Below, piece after piece: positions 58,386-64,000 of a DNA stretch of 64,000 bases (the stretch's first letter is position 1; every line of letters begins with the position of its first letter). Location of the stretch: NCBI RefSeq assembly GCF_011764545.1, contig NZ_AP022870.1, positions 5,564,001-5,628,000 on the forward strand, read 5' to 3'. Both the position numbers and the translations under genes were made by a program. Below the pieces are notes generated by a model. It saw only the letters and a list, made by a program, of their open reading frames with translations, made no database searches and was not told where the DNA came from. Source of the DNA: Phytohabitans flavus (lineage in GTDB: Bacteria; Actinomycetota; Actinomycetes; Mycobacteriales; Micromonosporaceae).

Positions 58386-59861
58386 TCAGCCGGGCGTGAC
58401 CGCGATGTTGGTCAGCCCGGTGACGGCGTTGGTCACCGTGTTGCTGGAGTACACGACGTTCAGGTGGCCGGGGCACCGGGACGTGGAGGTCACGTTGATC
58501 GCGTACCGCCCGACACCGCCGAGGTTGGAGGTGTTGTTCCGCCACACGTTGCCGCAGCCGTACCCGTCCAGCAGGTTGTGCGTCTCGTACCCGTTCGCGA
58601 AGACCCCCGGCGAGCTGAACGTGCCGACGTTGCCCTCGAAGAGGTAGTCGTTGCCCTTGGCGTCGACCCACGAGTCGCCGGAGTTCTGGCCGGTGATGCC
58701 CTGCCCGTTGAACCGGTTGCCGCGCACGATCCCGTCCTCGGTCCCCTCCTTGACGTCGATGTGCTCGGCGGCCACGTTGGGCCCGATCTCGTTGTTGAGC
58801 ACCTGGATCCGGTCCGAGCGGTCCACGCCGCCGGAGTTGCCGTGACAGCCGAAGTTGGACTGGGACGAGCCGATGTACACCCCCTCGCCGAAGCCGGGCT
58901 GTACCAGGCCGGTGTCGGTGATCCGCGAGTTGCGGATGACGCCGTCGGCCGAGGAGCGCCGGAAGTGCACGGCCTCGTCCTCGACGTGGTGCACGTACAG
59001 GCCGTCGATCGTGACGTGGTGCGAGTTGTCCAGCACCACACCCTTCTTCGACTCGGCAACCGTGAAGCCGGTCAGGTTCCAGTACGGCGCGTTGAAGAGC
59101 CACAGCCCGTACCCGGAGTCCCAGCCGGCGGTCGGTGCCGGGCAGGAGGGCGCGGTGCCGGACGGCCCGTCATTGATCAGGATCGCGCTCCGCGGCCCGG
59201 TCAGCGTGATCCGGGACGAAGCGGTGCCGGCCCGCTGGGTCAGGAACGCGCCCCGGTACGTGCCAGCCGCCAGCCGGATGGTCTGGCCGGGCTGGGCGGC
59301 CGCGAGCGCGGACTGGAGCTGGGCCGCGCTCGACACGTCCACCACCGGGCCGGTCGGCGGGCCTGTCGTGGGCGGGGCCGTGGTGGGCGGGGCCGTGGTG
59401 GGCGGCGCGGTCGTCGGCGGGGCGGTGGTGGGCGGCGCCGTCGTGGGCGCGGGCCCGCCGCCACACGGACGGCCGTCGATGGTGCAGTTCAACGGGGTAC
59501 CGAGGCCGGCAACGTTGAAGCCGAAGGCCTCGGAGCCGCCCGGTGCGATGTCGCCGTTCCAGGTCGCGTTGGTGAAGCGGTAGTGCTGCCCGGTCTGGGT
59601 ACGCACCGAGCTCCACGAGCTGCTCACCCGCGAGCCGGCCGGCAGGTCGAACTCCACCGCCCAGCCGGTGCTGGCCGCGTCGCCCCGGTTGGTGATGACG
59701 TAGTCCGCGCCGTACCCGCTGCTCCAGGTGGAGGTCTGGGCGAAGGCGGCGGTCAGGTCGGGCCCGGCGGCGGAGGCGGGCGTGGCGAGCGCGACGACCG
59801 TCGTGGTCAGGCCGCCGAGCGCGAGGGCGGCGATCGCGGCGGCTATCCGGGTACGGCGCAT
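58386..59861 (-). CDS. Secreted CBM2 plus right-handed beta-helix protein (polysaccharide-lyase-like)
   Basis: 491 residues from ATG 59861, sharing one base with the upstream stop (TGATG). Signal peptide to about residue 32 (ATPASAA). A CBM2 domain (about 34-132) reads STWSSGYGADYVITNRGDAA and GWAVEFDLPAGSRVSSSWSS, ending in paired Cys. A TTAPPTTAPP-type linker with six repeats follows. The C-terminal domain (about 170-491) has beta-helix rungs: LAAAQPGQTIRLAAGTYRGA, WNLTGFTVAESKKGVVLDNS, DGLYVHHVEDEAVHFRRSSA and SDRIQVLNNEIGPNVAAEHI. Likely a secreted pectate-lyase-like or glycosidase enzyme; the catalytic residues cannot be assigned. Confidence 0.82.
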   Translation of the reverse strand: MRRTRIAAAIAALALGGLTTTVVALATPASAAGPDLTAAFAQTSTWSSGYGADYVITNRGDAASTGWAVEFDLPAGSRVSSSWSSVRTQTGQHYRFTNATWNGDIAPGGSEAFGFNVAGLGTPLNCTIDGRPCGGGPAPTTAPPTTAPPTTAPPTTAPPTTAPPTTGPPTGPVVDVSSAAQLQSALAAAQPGQTIRLAAGTYRGAFLTQRAGTASSRITLTGPRSAILINDGPSGTAPSCPAPTAGWDSGYGLWLFNAPYWNLTGFTVAESKKGVVLDNSHHVTIDGLYVHHVEDEAVHFRRSSADGVIRNSRITDTGLVQPGFGEGVYIGSSQSNFGCHGNSGGVDRSDRIQVLNNEIGPNVAAEHIDVKEGTEDGIVRGNRFNGQGITGQNSGDSWVDAKGNDYLFEGNVGTFSSPGVFANGYETHNLLDGYGCGNVWRNNTSNLGGVGRYAINVTSTSRCPGHLNVVYSSNTVTNAVTGLTNIAVTPG

Positions 59862-62187
59862 CAGCAGGGCCTTCCGTTGACGGTGCAGTTGACGGGGGTA
59901 CCGGTACCGGCGACGTTGAAGCCGAAGGCCTCGGACGCACCGGGGGCGATGTCGCCGTTGTAGGTGGCGTTGGTGAAGCGGTAGTGCTGCCCGGTCTGGG
60001 TACGCACCGAGCTCCACGAGCTGCTCACCCGCGAGCCGGCGGGCAGGTCGAACTCGACGACCCAGCTCGTGACCGCGGTACTCCCCGGTTGGTGAGCACG
60101 TACTCCGCGCCGTACCCGCTGCTCCAGGTGTTGGTCTGGGCGAACGCGGCGGTCAGCCCGCCCGCGGGCGGCGGCGTGGACGGCGGTGGTGTCGTCGGCG
60201 GCGGCGTGGACGGCGGCGGCGCGGTCGTCGTGGGCGGCGGGGGTCCGGTCGTCGTGGGCGCCGGCGTGCTGCCACCAACGGAGATCAGGAAGAGCGACGG
60301 GCCGGGGTCGGTACGGGTCGCGTCCACGCCGTGCCCACCGGTGTAGTCGCGCTGCTCGTTGTGCGCCCAGTCGGCGATCGGGGTACCGCCGATGTCGAGG
60401 TGCTGGAAGGTTCTGCCGTTCCAGCCGAACTGGTAAACGCGCGTGCGGTCCGGGTAGTACGCCGTGTAGGGCGCGGTGTCCGAGCCGAGCTGCTTGCTCA
60501 TCGCGTTGTTGAAGAAGACGTTGCGCGGGCCGGAGGAGCCGGACCACTTGACCGCCTTCTTGCCGGCGCCCCACCAGATCGGGTACCAGTTCGAGTCGTC
60601 CGGCCCGCCGCCGCCCTCCTCACCACAGTGGGCGGTGCAGTTGCCGGAGCGGTGCGCGTACGGCACGGTCACGGTGTTCAGCTCGAAGAGGTTGTTGCGC
60701 TCCCAACCGCCGTGCAGGTTGAGGTCGGAGTCGAAGTCGTTGCCGATGACCACGTTGCCCGACGCCGACCACTGGAAGGTGAAGTGGCGCAGGTTGCGGG
60801 AGACGTTGCTGGCGTAGAGCGAGTCCCAGACCCGCGAGCCGCGGAAGTACCCGTTGCCGCCCTTGCCCTTGTTCCACGAGCCGTCGAGGTGGTTGTCGAC
60901 GATCTGGAGGTTCTTCGCCTCTTCGGTGACGATCGGGTGTGAGCCGGTCATCTCGGCACGGATCCCGCGCACCCACGAGTTGGCCGCCCACTTGAAGACG
61001 ATGCCGTGCATCTGGGCGGCCGGGTCGAGGTTGCCGTAGTTGTGCGTGGCGTCGGCCCGGTCCAGCCCAGGCATGTCCTGTGTGATGTACAGGCTCTCGA
61101 AGCCCACGCCGAGCACTGGGTCGACGAGGGGCGCGGCCTTCGACTGGTACACCGTGCCGTCGATCGCCGCCGAGCCGTCCGATGTGGAGTTGACCGGAAC
61201 GTCGTACTCCAGCGGCTTGTCCACTGTGATCGTACGGTTCGCGGAGTCGACGGCGCTGATCGTGAAGATCTGCTGTCGCATGTGGAGGTTCTGGAGCGGC
61301 CACTCGGTCGGGAGCGCCTGCTGCTGGGCGTAGAAGTTCGTCGAGTTCGCGGCCCGGATGTTGACCAGCGCTCCGGCGGTGAGGTTGGTCATGGACGCGT
61401 TGCTGGCCAGGTGGACGACCGTGTCTCCGGTCCGGGCCGCGTACGCGGTGTCGCCGGGTTTGCCGCGCAGCGCCACGCCGGCCTTCCAGTGCACGTTCAC
61501 CGTGCCCTCGAAGATGTCCTTGCGGTTGGCCGGCGCCGACGCGTAGTCGCTGGCGTAGCTGGAGTGCACGCCGCGCGACTGCACGCGGAAGAGGCCGCGC
61601 CCGGGCCAGAGCCAGCCGCCCTTGCCCTGGCCGTGGACCATGCCGTCCTCGTCCCAGTCGGAGCCGTCCGGGGTGAGGGCGTCGTAGCGGGTGTTCGCGT
61701 CCGGCCGGTACACGATGCGGGTGCCGGTGGCCGGGTCCGCGCCGGTGCCGCGGATGACCAGGTAGTCGGCGTCGACGTGGATTTCCTGGCTGACGTTCAG
61801 CACGCCGGCCGGGAGTGTGATGAGGCTGAGCCGCGTGTAGCCGGCAGAGGGCGAGCAGCCGGTACGGATCGCGTCGATCGCGGCTTGGAGCCCTGCGGTG
61901 TCGTCGACACCGTCGCCGGGCCGTACCGAGTACTGGCTGGCCAGCTCCGCGGTCGTGATCTGGCAGGTGGCGCTGGGGTTGATGTCGTTCGAGCCGGGCA
62001 GCGCGGCGCCGCCGCGGTAGCCGGCCCGGCGCCAGTCGTACAGCCCGGTGATCGGGGCGCGGCGGTTGGCGGCGGACAGGTCCAGGGTCAGCGGGGCGGC
62101 GGCGGTCGGCGTCGCCGATATCGCGAAGACGGCGACGGGTACCGCCACGACGAGCGCGGCGAGCGCGTATCTGGTGGAACGGGGCAC
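59861..62187 (-). CDS. Secreted beta-helix enzyme with C-terminal CBM2, frameshifted as read
   Basis: Start GTG 62187, 5 nt behind GGAGG. The signal peptide ends near PTAAA. The large N-terminal domain (about 35-600) is a beta-helix with AELASQYSVRPGDGVDDTAG, QAAIDAIRTGC, EIHVDADYLVIRGTGADPAT and HFTFQWSASGNVVIGNDFDS. A Pro/Thr linker leads to CBM2. The CBM2 frame breaks at about 60085 (NRGVPRS) and continues in another frame as STAVTSWVVEFDLPAG; one extra base in CCCC 60083-60086 joins them, giving about 775 residues. It shares CBM2 sequence closely with the next gene but has the module at the other end. Probably a secreted polysaccharide-degrading enzyme. Confidence 0.8.
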
Positions 62188-62259
62188 CACGACCTCCAAA
62201 GCGGTCGATATCTTCTGCCAGGAGAGTTAACTGTTCTGAAATCAGCCCGTCAATAGCCA

Positions 62260-62315
62260 TCTACAACGTGGCACGCCCTCTACATATGTGGCACATGCGT
62301 CTACATATATGGAAG
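62260..62315. promoter_or_regulatory. Three iterated operator-like sites between the beta-helix operon and the epimerase gene
   Basis: TCTACAACGTGGCAC (62260), TCTACATATGTGGCAC (62279) and TCTACATATATGGAAG (62300) are direct repeats spaced 19 and 21 bp, two helical turns. The middle one is a near-palindrome (CTACATATGTGG, 5 of 6 pairs). They lie in the 223-bp divergent gap and probably co-regulate both directions. Confidence 0.6.
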
Positions 62316-62410
62316 CTGTCCCTCCACGCGGATAGCGGCTATGCTGTGGCACCTGTGACGCGGCCAACACCCCGGCCGCCCGTCTGGCGCAGCCGTTCAT
62401 TGGAGGGACG

Positions 62411-63233
62411 ATGGCGCACGACCGCATCCTGATCACTGGTGGCGCTGGCAAGGTCGCCACGCTCCTACGCCCGCGGCTGGCCCGCCCCGGCCGCGTGCTG
62501 CGGCTGCTGGACGTGCGTGGGCCAGCCCCGGTGGAGGACGCCGGCGACGAGGAGGTGCTTGTCTCCTCGATCGACGACCTCGACGCGATGGTGGCCGCTA
62601 CGGCCGATGTAGACGCGATCGTCCACCTTGGAGGGCAGGCGCGCGAGTCGGACGCCGAGGAGGTGTTGCGGCTCAACGCCTACGGCACGTACTGCGTGCT
62701 CGAGGCCGCCCGCCGGAACGGCGTGAGCCGGGTGATCCTCGCGTCCTCCAACCACGCGGCCGGCTTCCACACCAACCACGGCGTCCCGGACGACGGGCTG
62801 CCCGCGGACGTGCCCGGCCGCCCCGACACGCTGTACGGCTGGAGCAAGGTCGCCGCCGAGGCCGCCGGCCAGCTCTACGCCGACCGGTTCGGCATGGACG
62901 TGATCTGCCTGCGGATCGGGCTCTGGTTTCCCACCCCGCCCGGGCCGCGCGGGCTGGCGATGTGGCTCTCCCCGACGACGGCGCGCGGCTCGTCGAGGCG
63001 GCGCTCCGCGTAGAGAGCCCCGGCTACCGGCTCGTCTGGGGATCAGCCGCAACACCCGCCGCTGGTGGTCGCTGTCCGAGGGCGAGGCGATCGGTTACCA
63101 CCCCAAGGACGACGCAGAGGTGTACGCGGAGCAGCTCGTCGCCGAGCACGGCGAGCCGGACTTCGCGGGCGATCCGGTGATGACCCGGGTCGGCGGCCAG
63201 TGGTGCGACGTCCCGCTGGGCGCCCGCTACTGA
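62411..63233 (+). CDS. Uronate-dehydrogenase-like NAD-dependent SDR, two frameshifts as read
   Basis: ATG 62411 follows GGAGGG. ILITGGAGKVATLLRPRL is the NAD site; DAIVHLGGQARESDAEEVLR, RVILASSNHAAGFH and TLYGWSKVAAEAAGQLYADR with YxxxK follow. The frame breaks at about 62972 and again at about 63040. Adding one base to CCCC 62970-62973 and one to GGGG 63038-63041 restores MWLSPDDGARLVEAALRVES, then LVWGISRNTRRWW and a stop at 63233, about 274 residues. The whole matches uronate dehydrogenases, which oxidise galacturonate or glucuronate to the aldarate lactone with NAD. This fits the pectin-degrading context. Confidence 0.8.
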
Positions 63234-63277
63234 CCCTGATGTTATCCGTCCAATATAGATAGTTAGGAGGCAGCGTC

Positions 63278-64000
63278 GTGGCCCACACACGAGGCGCCGC
63301 CCGGCTCGTCGCGATCCTTACCGCCGCTTCGATGGGCCTTGTGGCCTGCGGTGGCAGCGACACCGGGGCGGAGCAGGACGCGAAGGCACCGCTCCAGATC
63401 TGGATCCGCAAGCCACCCGGCTCCCCCACCGAGAAGACCGCGAAGGATCTGGCCGCCGCGTTCACGAGCGCGACCGGCGTACCCACCACCGTCACCGCCC
63501 TCTTCGACGACTTCGAGACCAAGCTCCAGCAGGCCGCCGCGCAGAAGCAGCTGCCGGACCTCGTCATCAACGACACCGCCCAGCTCGGCACGCTCGTCAA
63601 GCAGGGCCTCGTACGTGAGGTAGACAAGGCCGGCGTCGCGGGTGGCGACCAGCTCACCCCGGCCGCGTGGGAGGCGGCGAAGGGGGCGGACGGCAAGACG
63701 TACGCGGTGCCGTTCTCCGCCCAGTCGTTCGCCCTCTTCATCCGCTCCGACTGGCGGCAGAAGGTCGGCCTCCCTACGCCCACGAGCTGGGCCGACCTCG
63801 ACGCGCTCGCCACCGCGTTCACCACCAAGGACCCGGACGGCAACGGCAAGGCGGACACCTTCGGGTACGCGGTGCCCGGCTCGACCAAGCGCGGCTACAC
63901 CTCCTGGTACTTCACGAGCTTCCTGTGGTCGGCCGGCGGTGACTACTTCAATGAGTCGGGCGGCAAGTTCGCGCCGGCGATCGCCAGCCCGCAGTCGGTG
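63278..64000 (+). CDS. Sugar ABC transporter substrate-binding lipoprotein (3' partial)
   Basis: GTG 63278 with TAGGAGG 7 nt upstream; the frame is open to the window edge (241 codons). The lipobox is GLVAC with Cys24. PLQIWIRKPPGSPTEKTAKD, LPDLVINDTAQLGTLVKQGL and ADGKTYAVPFSAQSFALFIR are typical of family-1 binding proteins. It starts 44 nt after the uronate-dehydrogenase-like gene, probably in one transcript, suggesting uptake of oligouronides or related oligosaccharides. Confidence 0.88.
   Translation, partial: MAHTRGAARLVAILTAASMGLVACGGSDTGAEQDAKAPLQIWIRKPPGSPTEKTAKDLAAAFTSATGVPTTVTALFDDFETKLQQAAAQKQLPDLVINDTAQLGTLVKQGLVREVDKAGVAGGDQLTPAAWEAAKGADGKTYAVPFSAQSFALFIRSDWRQKVGLPTPTSWADLDALATAFTTKDPDGNGKADTFGYAVPGSTKRGYTSWYFTSFLWSAGGDYFNESGGKFAPAIASPQSV

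Noticed and set aside
59345..59460. Possible tandem-repeat or CRISPR-like array
   Set aside because: It is the coding region of the Pro/Thr linker (PTTAP units) of the CBM2 beta-helix protein, with no spacers.
1..64000. Over-representation of GTCCACAG/CTGTGGAC-type octamers, seen at many places such as 2181, 3180, 8148 and 44517
   Set aside because: They look frequent within genes, but without counting against codon-matched expectation I cannot call this a signal such as a recombination or segregation motif.

Overview
The window is high-GC DNA with GTG/ATG starts, many 1-4 nt ATGA/GTGA gene overlaps, and many leaderless starts 4-8 nt behind a TAnnnT -10 box. It also carries XRE-DUF5753 / DUF397 / DUF6879 clusters and several ECF and SigE-type sigma factors. 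This points to an actinomycete, most likely a Micromonosporaceae-type soil or plant-associated bacterium. The genus cannot be fixed from the sequence. I saw no tRNA, rRNA, CRISPR array, prophage or complete transposase.

Layout. (1) 1-8.9 kb: the end of an acyl-CoA-dehydrogenase-like gene, a membrane-anchored carbohydrate-binding protein, then a glucan/oligosaccharide operon (LacI regulator, ABC binding protein, two permeases, a PF10091/GH144-like enzyme, a GH39-like enzyme). (2) 9-12.6 kb: an XRE/DUF397 pair and a secreted flavin amine oxidase. (3) 13.2-17.7 kb: a possible four-gene tailoring cluster (glycosyltransferase, PRMT-like methyltransferase, PobA-like hydroxylase, PrnB-like haem protein). 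(4) 17.8-23.8 kb: an ECF42-type sigma factor with its DGPF partner, a 2H phosphoesterase, and two XRE/DUF5753 operons that share a 16-bp upstream motif. (5) 23.8-28.1 kb: a giant MalT/BTAD-type regulator flanked by two Sec-exported RTX-repeat proteins. (6) 28.9-39.1 kb: PadR, CPBP protease, STAS protein, SigG-like sigma factor, oxidoreductases, amidase, SMP-30 lactonase, methyltransferase and a BTAD regulator. (7) 39.1-64 kb: an accessory carbohydrate region. It holds sugar isomerases, Gfo/Idh/MocA and zinc dehydrogenases, a HUMPS-type decarboxylase, a DeoR-controlled aldolase/kinase/ABC system, two secreted CBM2 beta-helix enzymes, a uronate-dehydrogenase-like gene and the start of another ABC transporter. 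It reads as a polyuronide or plant-glycan degradation island.

Two features cross the whole window. First, eight copies of an unnamed, strongly structured repeat of about 75-80 bp occur, consensus start GAGCTACCGCGATGTCCGCG. Six lie in three head-to-head pairs or stand directly behind a gene's stop codon in the gene's own orientation. Two pairs bound non-coding elements of 512 and 698 bp with a shared internal hairpin, and a third pair brackets a sigma-factor/membrane-protein cassette. I found no family I can name for it.

Second, nine otherwise intact genes are broken by ten frameshifts. Every one is repaired by adding a single base to a C or G run of four or five. That uniform signature looks like base-calling or assembly error rather than decay, so the genes are annotated here as whole.
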